This document shows, piece by piece, positions 42,711 through 51,757 of a DNA stretch of 64,000 nt. Source of the stretch: an uncultured Lachnospiraceae bacterium (lineage in GTDB: Bacteria > Bacillota > Clostridia > Lachnospirales > Lachnospiraceae). Location: positions 1-64,000 of the forward strand of contig CACZBW010000010.1 of NCBI GenBank assembly GCA_902779575.1. The letters are read 5' to 3'. Every line of letters starts with the position of its first letter. The first letter of the stretch is position 1. Made by a program: the position numbers and the translations under genes. Below the pieces are notes generated by a model. It was given only the letters and a program-made list of their open reading frames with translations. It did no database searches and was not told where the DNA came from.

Positions 42711-43635
42711 CGCTGCAGAGTTCCTTCTGCTCTTCCGAATTATCATCCGGAGCTTCTGCGCTGCCTTCCACATTCCGCAGCATGCCCAGCTCTTCCTCCG
42801 TAAGAGGCCGGTACTGCCCGCTTTCCAGTGTTCTGTCCAGGCATACCGTTCCGATTGCAATTCTCTTGAGGAAGCGGACCTCACGCCCGACTGCCTCGAA
42901 CATGCGCTTGATCTGATGGAATTTCCCCTCCGTAACCGCCACGGCCACGCAGCATTCTCCTTCTCCGCAGCGGGCGTAATCCGACAGAGCGATACCCCGC
43001 ATGCAGAATTCCTGCATCTGCGCCCGGCTCACCAGAAGGGGTGAATCAGGCTGCGGCGGCTGTTTTTCCGACCTGCTGTCCTGACGGTTGATCTTCTCTT
43101 CCAGAAAATCCCCGTCAACGGTCAGGCGGACCAGCTGGGCAGGAAGCGTCTTCCGCTTTTCCCCGATATCCAGGCCTTCCCGGAACAGACGGACGTCATT
43201 CTCCGTAACGATCCCGCTCACGATCGCGAAATAAGTCTTGGAGACATGCCTGCGGGGGGACAGAAGTCTGTGGGCCAGCATCCCGTCATTTGTCAGCAGG
43301 ACAAAACCTTCCGTATCCTTATCAAGGCGTCCCGCGGGAAAAAGCTTATTTGCCCAGGATTCCTGCACCAGGTTGATCACAGTCTGCGTCCGGCCGTCCC
43401 TTGTAGCGCTCAGAACGCCTCCGGGTTTGTTCATCATCAGGTAGAGAAAGCCCGTCTGGCCGATCGCTCTGCCTTCCGCCTCGATGCTGTCCTTTTCCGG
43501 ATCAATCTTGTATTCCGGCTGCCTGACTTCAGTCCCGTTGACCCTGACCCGGCCGGAACGGACCAGCTTTTTCACTTCCGACCTTGTTCCGACGCCTTCT
43601 TCCGCCAGGAAACGGTCCAGCCTCATCTGCGTCAT
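42682..43635 (-). CDS. RsuA/RluB-family pseudouridine synthase
   Basis: A 317-residue enzyme. ATG 43635 (MTQMRLDRFLAEEGVG) follows GGAGG and is preferred to the longer frame. The S4 domain (about 1-60) precedes the catalytic domain, with FPAGRLDKDTEGFVLLTNDG (active-site Asp near residue 103). The insertion around residues 190-215 (EKINRQDSRSEKQPPQPDS) and the Glu-rich tail are not part of the core. Probably modifies 16S or 23S rRNA; the target is not assignable. Confidence 0.88.
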   Translation of the reverse strand: MTQMRLDRFLAEEGVGTRSEVKKLVRSGRVRVNGTEVRQPEYKIDPEKDSIEAEGRAIGQTGFLYLMMNKPGGVLSATRDGRTQTVINLVQESWANKLFPAGRLDKDTEGFVLLTNDGMLAHRLLSPRRHVSKTYFAIVSGIVTENDVRLFREGLDIGEKRKTLPAQLVRLTVDGDFLEEKINRQDSRSEKQPPQPDSPLLVSRAQMQEFCMRGIALSDYARCGEGECCVAVAVTEGKFHQIKRMFEAVGREVRFLKRIAIGTVCLDRTLESGQYRPLTEEELGMLRNVEGSAEAPDDNSEEQKELCSGKEENIDVL

Positions 43636-43671
43636 CCCCTGCCTCCGTCTGATTCTGCCGGCATCTGCCTG

Positions 43672-43711
43672 CATAAAGAAAGAGCCTGAAGATACTGCCT
43701 ATCTCCAGGCC
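43672..43711 (-). terminator. Terminator after the coiled-coil gene
   Basis: GCCTGAAGATA and TATCTCCAGGC pair with one mismatch around a 5-nt loop, followed on the minus strand by a T-rich tract. Confidence 0.6.
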
Positions 43712-43786
43712 CGAAATTCACCTTTCACTCTGAACATTCAGCAGAATCCGGTCTGTCCGGATCTGCAAAGCGCTCCTGAAGAAAAA

Positions 43787-44404
43787 TCAGTTCTCCTCCG
43801 GCTCCTCTGCCTCTTCTTCGGCAGGCGCCGGCTCTTCCGGAGCTGTTGTATAACTGCTCGGAGCAATCTGCGGGGAGAGCTCTCTGCGGTTCTTGGTCAC
43901 GATATCATAGCAGGACTGGATCGAATTGATGAAACTGTTATATCTGGAGCCGGCCGCGTCAAGTGTATGACCCATGATCTTCTCAAGATTATCCAGCATC
44001 TCATCCGTATAGGCGATGGCGCTCATGCGGATATTATTGGAATCCGTCGTAGCATTGTCGATAATCTCCTGCGCCTGAGCGTTGGTCTGCTCAATCAGGC
44101 GGTTCGACTGCTCAAGAGCCTTCTGCATAACCTCGCTCTCGCTGACAATCTTGTCCGCCTTCGCCTGCGCGTCGGCGACGATCTGGTCCGCTTTTGCCTG
44201 GGCATCCGCAAGAATGGCGTCCTTGTTGCTGATGATCTTCTGATATCTCTTGATCTCATCAGGCGTCTTCATGCGGAGCTCACGGAGCATCTCCTCAAGC
44301 TCTTCCTTGTTTACAACGATCTTTGTCGATGAAAGAGGCTGGAACTTGCAACCATCCACATATTCCTCGATCTCTGCGATAATCTGCTCAATACGGCTAA
44401 CCAT
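43787..44404 (-). CDS. Coiled-coil protein next to coaD
   Basis: A 205-residue soluble protein. After a short N-terminal segment (MVSRIEQIIAEIEEYVDGCKF), residues about 35-135 form a long coiled coil with an Ala-rich repeat DAQAKADQIV / DAQAKADKIV, and the C-terminal tail is Pro/Glu-rich. It resembles DivIVA-like or V-ATPase subunit H-like coiled coils often found in Clostridia beside coaD and rsmD. Function unknown; cell division or scaffolding roles are guesses. GAGGAGAG precedes ATG 44404. Confidence 0.8.
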   Translation of the reverse strand: MVSRIEQIIAEIEEYVDGCKFQPLSSTKIVVNKEELEEMLRELRMKTPDEIKRYQKIISNKDAILADAQAKADQIVADAQAKADKIVSESEVMQKALEQSNRLIEQTNAQAQEIIDNATTDSNNIRMSAIAYTDEMLDNLEKIMGHTLDAAGSRYNSFINSIQSCYDIVTKNRRELSPQIAPSSYTTAPEEPAPAEEEAEEPEEN

Positions 44405-44628
44405 AACTCACACTCTCCTCACTCTGCTGTCATCTCCCCGGACAGCTTCCCTGCTTAACTACTTGCTCTCCCCTTAATTGTGATATCTACAGTTACATGT
44501 TCAGGAAAACGCTGATTCATTCGGTTTTCAATGATCAAGGTCTTTCTCTCAGTATTTCCCCGGTAAACGGTTCCGGTCTGTCCGTCGGAAACGGACCCTG
44601 AACAGCCTGACAGATGAAGCACTTTCTG

Positions 44629-45117
44629 TCACGGTCTGCTGTAACCAAACTTCTCCATCACCGCTTTTTCCACCAGAGGCGGAACAAAGTTCGATATATC
44701 CCCGCCGTAGGAAGCCACTTCCTTGACAGTCGTGGAACTCAGGTAGGCGTACTGCAGACTGGTCGTCAGAAAGATCGTATCGATCTCCGGAGCCATGATC
44801 CGGTTGGTCTGGGACATCTGCAGTTCATAGTCAAAATCCGTAATCGCGCGGAGTCCGCGGATAAAGAAACCGGCTCCTTCTTTTCTGGCGAAATCAACAG
44901 AAAGTCCGGAGAATGATTCGATCCGGACATTGCTGATATTTTTCGTCATAATATGTAACATATTAACACGTTCTTCTACAGAAAACAATGGTGTTTTTGC
45001 CTGATTCATCAGGACTCCGACAACCAGTTCATCCATAATTTCAGCCGAACGCGCAATGATGTCAAGATGTCCATACGTTACCGGATCAAAGCTCCCCGGA
45101 TAAACGGCTCTTTTCAT
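44629..45117 (-). CDS. coaD: Phosphopantetheine adenylyltransferase
   Basis: A 162-residue enzyme of coenzyme A synthesis, making dephospho-CoA from phosphopantetheine and ATP. The nucleotidyl-transferase motif is [16 protein letters not shown] (H17) and the second motif is [15 protein letters not shown], with Lys in place of the more common Arg. Length is typical. It starts 3 bp after the rsmD stop, so the two are translationally close. A 224-bp gap separates it from the coiled-coil gene. Confidence 0.95.
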   Translation of the reverse strand: MKRAVYPGSFDPVTYGHLDIIARSAEIMDELVVGVLMNQAKTPLFSVEERVNMLHIMTKNISNVRIESFSGLSVDFARKEGAGFFIRGLRAITDFDYELQMSQTNRIMAPEIDTIFLTTSLQYAYLSSTTVKEVASYGGDISNFVPPLVEKAVMEKFGYSRP

Positions 45118-45120
45118 GTG

Positions 45121-45672
45121 TCACTCTTTCTTCAGAAAAACATGCTTGTTTGTCTTGTATTCCTTCACCCGGTCAATCCGGTATCCCAGTTCCTGCGCGT
45201 AGGAGAAATCGGTATCCTTCGATGCTTCCGCGATGATCACCGTATTCTCATCAACCAGGGTGCTGTCCGCGAGCGTTTCCAGAACCCTCTTCTCCAGCCC
45301 GCAGTCATAGGGCGGATCCATGAAGATGATCGTGAAGGGCTTCTCCCCGTTCATATCCTGAACCGTCTGTATGACGTCGCCGGCCAGAACGCGCCCCTGC
45401 GGGGCAAGCCGGGTAAAATTCAGGTTCTCATGAATGCAGCGCAGCGCCTGCCGGTTATTCTCCACGAATACGGCAGCGGCGGCCCCCCTGCTGAGCGCCT
45501 CGATCCCGATCCCGCCGGATCCGGAAAACAGGTCCAGGAATCTGGATCCGGGAACCTGGTCCGCGATCATGTTAAACAATGTCTCTTTGATCCGGTCTGT
45601 CGTCGGCCTGGTGTTCAGGCCGGTCATGGTACGAAGCGGAAGGCTTCCCGCCTTCCCTGCTATCACTCTCAT
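45121..45672 (-). CDS. rsmD: 16S rRNA (guanine(966)-N2)-methyltransferase
   Basis: A 183-residue SAM-dependent methyltransferase. ATG 45672 gives MRVIAGKAGSLPLRTMTGLNTRPTTDRIKE, the usual RsmD start; the frame continues 10 codons to a GTG. The SAM motif is FLDLFSGSGGIGIEALSRGA and the catalytic motif is IIFMDPPYDCG (DPPY). rsmD-coaD is a common pair in bacteria and is kept here. Confidence 0.93.
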   Translation of the reverse strand: MRVIAGKAGSLPLRTMTGLNTRPTTDRIKETLFNMIADQVPGSRFLDLFSGSGGIGIEALSRGAAAAVFVENNRQALRCIHENLNFTRLAPQGRVLAGDVIQTVQDMNGEKPFTIIFMDPPYDCGLEKRVLETLADSTLVDENTVIIAEASKDTDFSYAQELGYRIDRVKEYKTNKHVFLKKE

Positions 45673-45788
45673 TCGATCCGTAAGTTCCTTTCTGTCATTC
45701 ACGCCGGTACCGGCTCACTTTCCCGCTGCCTGACGCGATGCTGCCCATCCGGCAGGCAGGCGCAGCCACAGGCCTCTGTAGATCTCAC

Positions 45789-46190
45789 TCACTCAGGCCG
45801 CACGCTGTTCCTCCAGTCCAGATCCCCGTGGTCAAGACCGAGAACCATGGACTCCGCAGTCGCTATATTCGTTGCGATCGGGATATTATAACGGTCACAC
45901 TCTCTCGTGATGGCGATGATATCCGGTTCATTCGGACTGTTCATGATCGGATTATAGAAAAAGATCACAAGGTCCATGTAACCGCGCTGGATCATGTCCA
46001 CGAACTGCTTCTCGCCTCCGACCGTTCCGGACAGAAACTTGTGAACCTTCAGATTCGTCGCCTGTTCAATCCTGCGGCCCGTCATCTCCGTTGCAAAAAG
46101 TTCATTCTTCGCCAGGATATACTTATATGCCACGCAAAAATTTTCAATCAGATCTTTTCTGCTGCTGTGCGCTATGAAACCGATATTCAT
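45789..46190 (-). CDS. mgsA: Methylglyoxal synthase
   Basis: A 133-residue enzyme converting dihydroxyacetone phosphate to methylglyoxal and phosphate, a bypass of lower glycolysis. The start MNIGFIAHSSRK follows GGGAGG. Family segments are FATEMTGRRI, FLSGTVGGEKQ (phosphate site), MDLVIFFYNP with the catalytic Asp, and IPIATNIATAE. It is shorter than the E. coli enzyme (152) but contains all the core motifs. Confidence 0.92.
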   Translation of the reverse strand: MNIGFIAHSSRKDLIENFCVAYKYILAKNELFATEMTGRRIEQATNLKVHKFLSGTVGGEKQFVDMIQRGYMDLVIFFYNPIMNSPNEPDIIAITRECDRYNIPIATNIATAESMVLGLDHGDLDWRNSVRPE

Positions 46191-46292
46191 AAATGCCGCC
46201 TCCCGTCTGAAAAGGCAAAATATGCTGCGTATATATTAGCAGAAATAGCTTCCGATTGCAATGCAATACACAGGAGGAAGCCCGATATCCTC

Positions 46293-46333
46293 ATAAAAAC
46301 TGCCGCCCTGATCCGGGATCATCAGGCGGCAGA
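46293..46333 (-). terminator. Terminator after the 76-residue gene
   Basis: CTGCCGCC-CTGAT and ATCAG-GCGGCAG form a 12-bp stem with one bulge, followed on the minus strand by TTTTTA. Confidence 0.85.
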
Positions 46334-46350
46334 CAGGAAGATTCCTGCAC

Positions 46351-46581
46351 TTATACAAATCTGTCAAAACTCAGCTCACAGCCTTTCCGGACCCGCTCAA
46401 AAATATTCAGGGCGTCCGTCATCACTCTGTAATAATTCTCTTCCTCCGTCCGGACTGTCAGTTCCTTCAGGTCCTCCGAAATCTCAATCCCGGCTTCACT
46501 GTGCTTCTCCGCCAGCTCCCTGATGGCCCGCTCTCCTTCTTCCTGCGTTATCTCCATTGTTAGCCTGTAGCATCTTCCCAT
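46351..46581 (-). CDS. Small conserved-type hypothetical protein
   Basis: A 76-residue acidic protein. ATG 46581 (MGRCYRLTMEITQEEG) follows AGGAGGG; a longer frame upstream lacks support. Predicted alternating helix and strand, with KELTVRTEEENYYRV in the second half. It has a strong terminator of its own. No family recognised. Confidence 0.65.
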   Translation of the reverse strand: MGRCYRLTMEITQEEGERAIRELAEKHSEAGIEISEDLKELTVRTEEENYYRVMTDALNIFERVRKGCELSFDRFV

Positions 46582-46716
46582 ACTGATCCCTCCTGTGTGC
46601 CCTGTTTCCGTCTGTCCTGCTGTTGGAGCAGTATCCTGCTGCAATCCCCCGTCTGTACCGCGCCGCGATCCGCCGGAGGTTCTGAGAAAGCACTGAAATA
46701 ACCAGTGTTTCTGCCG

Positions 46717-46749
46717 GAAAAAAGGCCGGGAGTTCCGCGCTCCCGGCCC
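46717..46749 (-). terminator. Terminator of the kdgK-eda unit
   Basis: GGCCGGGAG and CTCCCGGCC form a perfect 9-bp stem with a 7-nt loop, followed on the minus strand by TTTTTT. Confidence 0.92.
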
Positions 46750-46809
46750 TGTTCACTCTTTTTATATGAGCGCCTGCAATGCCGGAGAACCTTTCGCAGT
46801 GATTCGTTC

Positions 46810-47907
46810 TCAGCGATTGACGCGCGCTCCCGCACCGCCCATGATTGCTTCGACTTCTTTTTTGGATGCCATGGTGGTATCGCCGGGCGTAGTCATGGCA
46901 AGCGCGCCGTGCGCCGCGCCATAGTTGACCGCCGTCTGGGCATCACCCGTCGTCATCAGACCGTATACAAGTCCGGACGCAAAGGAATCGCCGCCGCCGA
47001 CTCTGTCCAGAATCTCAAGTCCGTTGAATTCAAGCGACTTGTAGATCTCTCCGTCCGCCCAGCAGATTGCCTTCCAGTCATTGACTGTTGCCGTCTTGAC
47101 GGTGCGGAGGGTGGTCGCCACTGCTTTGAAGTTCGGATAGGCCTTGGCAGCCTCGTTGATCATCTTCTTGTAGCCGTCAATGTTCAGCTTCTTGAGACCT
47201 TCCTCATTGCCCTCAATCTCGAAGCCGAGGCAGGCTGTGAAGTCTTCTTCATTTCCGATCATTACGTCGACGTACTGGGCGATCTCCTTATTGACCTCTC
47301 TGCACTTGTCGAGGCCGCCGATCGCGCTCCACATGGAAGGACGGTAGTTCAGGTCATAGGATACGACCGTTCCGTACTTTTTAGCGGTTTTGATCGCTGC
47401 GATGATCGTCTCGCAGGACTGCTCGGACAGAGCGGCGTAAATTCCGCCTGTATGCAGCCATCTGGCTCCGAGCTCACCGAAAATATAATCAAAATCGAAA
47501 TCTTCCGGCTTTGCCTTGGAAATGGCAGTGTTCGCACGGTCAGAGCAGCCGATCGCGCCGCGGATTCCGAAACCGCGCTCCGTGAAGTTCAGACCGTTCC
47601 TGCATACACGCCCGATTCCGTCGGTCTTCATCCATTTGATCAGGGATGTGTCCACGCCGCCCTGAAGGATAAAGTCCTCCATCAGCTTGCCAACTTCATT
47701 GTCCGCAAAAGCGGTGATGACTGCGGTTCTCATGCCGAAACATCTGCGAAGTCCTCTGACTACGTTGTACTCTCCGCCGCCTTCCCATGCGCGGAAGGAT
47801 CTGGCCGTGCGGATTCTTCCCTCGCCCGGATCCAGGCGGAGCATAACCTCGCCGAGAGAAACCGCGTCATACCTGCATTCATTTTCTGGTCTTAAATTCA
47901 GATTCAT
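46810..47907 (-). CDS. kdgK: 2-keto-3-deoxygluconate kinase, PfkB family
   Basis: A 365-residue sugar kinase. It has the PfkB N-terminal motif (GEVMLRLDPGEGR, GGGEYNVVRGLRR) and the C-terminal catalytic signature DRVGGGDSFASGLVYG, with the catalytic Asp. The pairing with a KDPG aldolase 49 bp upstream on the same strand identifies the substrate as 2-keto-3-deoxygluconate: the kinase makes KDPG and Eda splits it. It acts in hexuronate or gluconate breakdown. Confidence 0.9.
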   Translation of the reverse strand: MNLNLRPENECRYDAVSLGEVMLRLDPGEGRIRTARSFRAWEGGGEYNVVRGLRRCFGMRTAVITAFADNEVGKLMEDFILQGGVDTSLIKWMKTDGIGRVCRNGLNFTERGFGIRGAIGCSDRANTAISKAKPEDFDFDYIFGELGARWLHTGGIYAALSEQSCETIIAAIKTAKKYGTVVSYDLNYRPSMWSAIGGLDKCREVNKEIAQYVDVMIGNEEDFTACLGFEIEGNEEGLKKLNIDGYKKMINEAAKAYPNFKAVATTLRTVKTATVNDWKAICWADGEIYKSLEFNGLEILDRVGGGDSFASGLVYGLMTTGDAQTAVNYGAAHGALAMTTPGDTTMASKKEVEAIMGGAGARVNR

Positions 47908-47956
47908 CTTCCTGTCCTTTCCGGTCCGGGCAGCTGCAGGCCGCCCGCAGTTCCTC

Positions 47957-48595
47957 TTATCCTCTGACTTCCTTTACGATCGCTGCCGCTTCCTTCGTCA
48001 TCTCCACAATCTTGTCAAACTCGCCCGCTTCGATCAGGGAGCCCTTCACCATCCAGCTACCGCCGCAGCAGAGAATCTTGTCATAGGCAAGATAATCTCT
48101 TACGTTCGTCGCGTTCACGCCGCCGGTCGGCATGAACTTCAGCATCGTATAGGGCGCGGCGACGGCTTTGATAAACTTCACGCCGCCCGACGGCTCTGCC
48201 GGGAAGAATTTGACGACATCCAGTCCCAGATCCATGGCCTGCTCCATCTCGGAAGGCGTGCAGGTGCCCGGGCAGACCGGAATTCCTTTCTCAACACAGT
48301 ACTTTACGACCTTCGGGTTCAGTCCGGGGCTGACAATGAACTTGGCTCCTGCCGCAACCGCACGGTCAACCTGCTCTGTCGTAAGGACAGTTCCGGCGCC
48401 CACGAGCATATCGGGGAACTTCTCGGCCATGATTTTAATCGATTCCTCTGCCGCTGCCGTACGGAAAGTAACCTCCGCGCATTTCAGGCCGCCTTCACAC
48501 AGAGCCTTCGCAAGCGGTTCCGCATCCTTGGCATCATTCAGTACGACTACCGGGACGATGCCATATTCTCCCAAAGCTTTGATTACATCATTCAT
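47957..48595 (-). CDS. eda: KDPG/KHG aldolase
   Basis: A 212-residue aldolase that splits 2-keto-3-deoxy-6-phosphogluconate into pyruvate and glyceraldehyde-3-phosphate. The Schiff-base lysine is K129 in DVVKFFPAE, and the catalytic Glu lies in AEVTFRT (E41). Other motifs are VGAGTVLT and PTGGVN. AAGGAAGG precedes ATG 48595. It heads the eda-kdgK unit, divergent from the thioesterase gene. Confidence 0.95.
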   Translation of the reverse strand: MNDVIKALGEYGIVPVVVLNDAKDAEPLAKALCEGGLKCAEVTFRTAAAEESIKIMAEKFPDMLVGAGTVLTTEQVDRAVAAGAKFIVSPGLNPKVVKYCVEKGIPVCPGTCTPSEMEQAMDLGLDVVKFFPAEPSGGVKFIKAVAAPYTMLKFMPTGGVNATNVRDYLAYDKILCCGGSWMVKGSLIEAGEFDKIVEMTKEAAAIVKEVRG

Positions 48596-48799
48596 AGCTC
48601 TTATCCTTCCTTTTCTCAGTCAGCCTCACTGAAACAGGCCATTCACTCTATCGCGTATAGGATAGCATATTTTCAGGGAAATATACACCGCTCTTTTGAG
48701 AAAATATGTGCGTCCCCCGCCGGAAACAAGTGTATAATGATCCTGTTAAGAAAAAACAGGACCGGCACCTGCCGGTACCGGAAAACGAGGATCTTATTT

Positions 48800-49345
48800 A
48801 TGGGAGAAGCAAACAGCGATACTGTGAAGGAAGAGAAAGAAAAGGTTTTTTACGGAACCGTTCCGGAGGAAGGCAGGAAAATGAAGCGCGTCTCGGATTC
48901 CCTGACGGAGGCTTCCAGGCTGATCATTCCCGCCGACCTGAACTCCAGCGGAAGACTGTTCGGAGGAAGGCTTTTAGAATGGCTGGATGAGATGGCGGGC
49001 ATCGTCGCCAAACGGCACGCGGAGTGTTCCGTGGTGACGGCAGCGATCGACAATCTCCATTTCAAGGAAGGCGCGACCGTATCCGACACGATCTTCATGC
49101 GCGGCTACGTTACCTGGGTCGGCCGTTCCTCCATGGAGGTGCGCGTCGACACCTTCGCGGAAAAACTGACCGGAATCCGTGTCCTGATCAACCGCGCCTA
49201 TTTCGTGATGGTCGGGCTTGACGAGAACACATCTCCTCACCTGGTTCCCGGCCTGATCGTCGAGGGTCCGAATGAAGAGATGGAATGGGAAAGCGGAAAA
49301 AGGAGGCAGGCGCTCAGAAAGCAGCGCGAGCGCGAGGGATTCTGA
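48800..49345 (+). CDS. Hotdog-fold acyl-CoA thioesterase
   Basis: A 181-residue protein. ATG 48800 (MGEANSDTVKEEKEKV) follows GAGG; the frame is open far upstream (opposite eda and kdgK), but that part is antisense. One hotdog domain spans about 35-145, with DLNSSGRLFGGRLLEWLDEMAGIVA, the conserved motif of the cytosolic acyl-CoA thioesterase group with the catalytic Asp. The C-terminal tail is charged (RRQALRKQRERE). A TATAAT at 48733-48738 may be its -10 box, but no clear -35 was found. Confidence 0.88.
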   Translation: MGEANSDTVKEEKEKVFYGTVPEEGRKMKRVSDSLTEASRLIIPADLNSSGRLFGGRLLEWLDEMAGIVAKRHAECSVVTAAIDNLHFKEGATVSDTIFMRGYVTWVGRSSMEVRVDTFAEKLTGIRVLINRAYFVMVGLDENTSPHLVPGLIVEGPNEEMEWESGKRRQALRKQREREGF

Positions 49346-49360
49346 TACGAAGAAGACCTG

Positions 49361-49388
49361 AAAAAGCCCGGCGGACGCCGGGCTTTCT
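49361..49388. terminator. Bidirectional terminator after the thioesterase gene
   Basis: AAAGCCCGGC and GCCGGGCTTT form a perfect 10-bp stem with a GGAC loop. Confidence 0.88.
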
Positions 49389-49399
49389 CAATTTCTGAT

Positions 49400-49626
49400 T
49401 CTTTTATTCTTTGCCGCCGCCGGATATAGCCGGCTTTTTCCGGCAGGTTGCCGGCAGCCGCCTGCTCTATCCCCTTCTGCTGGAGTCCCGTATTCAGGAT
49501 GCTGCTTGTATAGGCCGGCAGGGAAAGATCGCAGCGGGCCTGAACAATCAGGAGAAGGAAAATCAGGACTACATAACCCTCCAGACCTTTCATGAATCTC
49601 AGAATATTTCTCAAAACAATTTCCAC
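49400..49626 (-). pseudogene. Truncated ABC exporter, N-terminal fragment only
   Basis: About 60-70 codons match the N-terminus of clostridial multidrug-type ABC exporters: LRNILRFMKGLEGYVVLIFL, then CDLSLPAYTSSILNTGLQQKGIEQA. The rest of the transporter (other helices and the ATPase domain) is missing, and the frame then runs into the thioesterase terminator. AGAGGTGG fits a TTG start at 49614. The FAH-like gene's terminator lies directly upstream. A deletion remnant rather than a functional gene. Confidence 0.72.
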
Positions 49627-49666
49627 CTCTTACTTTCTGCCAGAAGACCTGCCTCCCGGATAAAGA

Positions 49667-49703
49667 AAAAAGGCCGCAGGCAACATTTCTCTGCTGCGGT
49701 CTT
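49667..49703 (-). terminator. Terminator of the FAH-like gene
   Basis: CCGCAG and CTGCGG are the core arms around a 14-nt loop, followed on the minus strand by CCTTTTTTC. Confidence 0.65.
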
Positions 49704-49719
49704 ATTTCTCTTTGCTTTT

Positions 49720-50616
49720 TTAAATTACAGGGTTGCAAATCGAACCGATTTCACTGATCTCGCAGATTACCTCGTCTCCGGCTTTCAGATAGCGGGGCGG
49801 ATGGAATCCCATTCCCACTCCCGACGGAGTGCCGGTTGCGATGATATCCCCGCATTCCAGCTCAAAGCAGGCGGAAAGATCTTCGATCATCTCCGCGATG
49901 GAATGAATAAAATACTGCGTATTCGAATTCTGCCTGAGTTCCCCGTTCACGTAACTCTTCACATCCAGACGGGGCGGCCAGGCGATCTCATCCGCGCTCA
50001 CAATCCAGGGTCCCATAGCGGTATAGCCGTCCGGGCTTTTTCCCAGATACCACTGATTGTGCCTTGCCTGAAGGGTTCTCGAGGAAAAGTCGTTGAATAT
50101 GGAATAGCCGAAAATATGCTCTGCAGCATTTTCCCGCGGAATATTCTTTCCGCCTTTCCCGATAATGACCGCAAGTTCGACCTCGTAGTCCAGGCAGCTG
50201 TCCGTCTCAAAGATTCCCCGGACCCTTTCCCCTGAGCCTGTAATCCGGTTTGCTCTCTTCGAGAAATAAACCGCGGCGGGAGGTTCCACAAAACTCTTAT
50301 CGAAGCTCTCCTTTGTCTCCCTGAGATGGTCCGCGTAGTTGACGCCGACGCAGATCACGTCATGGAGCGGTCTTTCGATGGGAGACAGAAGCTGCACCTG
50401 ATCAAGAGGAATTCCTGTCCCGTCCGCATTCTCCCCCGCAGCTGTCCTGAGCGTCTTCTCCATATCCGGATCATCCTGCAGGAGGAGCATGATGGAAATC
50501 ATGTCCAGGCCCATCCATTCCGGGTTGAGCTGCCCAAGGGAAATGATCTTTTCATCCCGGGAAAGGATGCCGGTATAACTGCCGCCGTCCGCCGTCCGAT
50601 ATCTTACATATTTCAT
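49720..50616 (-). CDS. Fumarylacetoacetate hydrolase family protein
   Basis: A 298-residue protein of the FAH family. ATG 50616 (MKYVRYRTADGGSYTG) follows AGAGGATT; the longer upstream frame is unlikely. Metal-binding acidic residues are in DYEVELAVIIGK (Glu pair), with GYSIFNDFSSR and the C-terminal GTPSGVGMGFHPPRYLKAGDEV typical of the group. Members act as acylpyruvase, oxaloacetate decarboxylase or hydrolases of ring-cleavage products; the substrate is not known here. Confidence 0.9.
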   Translation of the reverse strand: MKYVRYRTADGGSYTGILSRDEKIISLGQLNPEWMGLDMISIMLLLQDDPDMEKTLRTAAGENADGTGIPLDQVQLLSPIERPLHDVICVGVNYADHLRETKESFDKSFVEPPAAVYFSKRANRITGSGERVRGIFETDSCLDYEVELAVIIGKGGKNIPRENAAEHIFGYSIFNDFSSRTLQARHNQWYLGKSPDGYTAMGPWIVSADEIAWPPRLDVKSYVNGELRQNSNTQYFIHSIAEMIEDLSACFELECGDIIATGTPSGVGMGFHPPRYLKAGDEVICEISEIGSICNPVI

Positions 50617-50779
50617 AGCTGAATCCTCTTTATGAACTTCCTCCGGAATCTCTGTCTTTTCTCTTTTTCCCGGACAAAACTGTGTACAGGTCCGGCCGGA
50701 ACAGTCTATCGTCAATCATATAATGAAATGTTTTGCTCTCCGGAAGTATGATCGTTCGACCGGGCTTCCGGCAGCGCAA

Positions 50780-51757
50780 TCATTCCATATAGTTCTCCCA
50801 CATCAGATCCGTCGCATGGCGGACCGCCCCGGTGACTTCCTCCACCAGCGCGGGATCCCAGTCCTTCTCGTCAGCGCGCAGGAAAGTTGTCTTATCCGTA
50901 CTGTTGTCAAAAATCCCGACCGGAAGATCCCAGGTCTTCCCATGAGCGTTCACGGTCACGGTGTTCTTCTTTCTGGCCTGACTGCAGAGATATTCCATAT
51001 CATCGCAGCCGTAATCCTGCATCATGACCGGAAGGGGCGTGCCGTGGAACAGATTGGAGGACGGATCGTCCGGGTTTGCCCTGGCGAAATTCTTGCGCCT
51101 GCTCTCCTCCGGCGTCACCTTGATATAAAGGCAGACCGCATGATCCAGAAGGTCCGGCGCCAGATTGCTGAAATAATACTGGTAGCCCGCCGTCCCGGTC
51201 AGAGGCATGCTGCTCCCGTCCGGTCCGCCTCTGGCGCACTCGATCACGATCGTCTTTCCTTCCAGATCGTCCGTATACTGTTTCTGCTTCATGTCAATCA
51301 GCTGCTGCGCTTCCGCGTCCAGAGCCTTCGCCAGCGTTTTCCGTACTTCTTCCTTCAGAAGCGCCATCCGGGGACGGATGCCGGCCGTCAGACCGGCTCT
51401 GTCGATCCGCTCAAAGAGATACTCCGCAGGGCTGTCCGCCTCCACCTTTGTCCGGTTCAGCAGATCATGGTAATCCTCCGACAGCAGGGCTGTCAGGGTT
51501 CCCCAGTCCCGGCCGTCAAAGAAGGGATTTTCATTGGTCGGATAAAAGATCCGCTCCTCAGAAAGGCGGCTGATCTCTTCATCGATTCTTCTCATAAAAT
51601 TCACATAGGGAAAATCGTCCAGCTGAAGATTATCCCCGATATGAAACTCTTTCATCAGACGCTGCGGCTCGATATGCGCCAGAAAATTGCGGATCTCCGA
51701 CTTGCCGCTCGCCGGGAGTGCTGTCAGAAGTACTACGTCAAAAGTATTTTTCATCAT
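50780..51757 (-). CDS. P-loop protein of unknown function
   Basis: A 325-residue protein. ATG 51757 (MMKNTFDVVLL) follows AGGAGA. A Walker A-like loop ALPASGKSEI lies near residue 12-21, and a second part shows KTIVIECARGGPDGS. The C-terminal third contains VTVNAHGKTWDLPVGIFDN. It looks like a kinase-type P-loop NTPase, but I recognise no named family. It lies next to the metallophosphatase and phn genes on the same strand, separated by 190 bp. Confidence 0.65.
   Translation of the reverse strand: MMKNTFDVVLLTALPASGKSEIRNFLAHIEPQRLMKEFHIGDNLQLDDFPYVNFMRRIDEEISRLSEERIFYPTNENPFFDGRDWGTLTALLSEDYHDLLNRTKVEADSPAEYLFERIDRAGLTAGIRPRMALLKEEVRKTLAKALDAEAQQLIDMKQKQYTDDLEGKTIVIECARGGPDGSSMPLTGTAGYQYYFSNLAPDLLDHAVCLYIKVTPEESRRKNFARANPDDPSSNLFHGTPLPVMMQDYGCDDMEYLCSQARKKNTVTVNAHGKTWDLPVGIFDNSTDKTTFLRADEKDWDPALVEEVTGAVRHATDLMWENYME

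Noticed and set aside
47687-48799. Upstream extension of the thioesterase frame by about 370 codons
   Set aside because: This part lies antisense to kdgK and eda and has no similarity; GAGG-ATG at 48800 gives a normal-length thioesterase.
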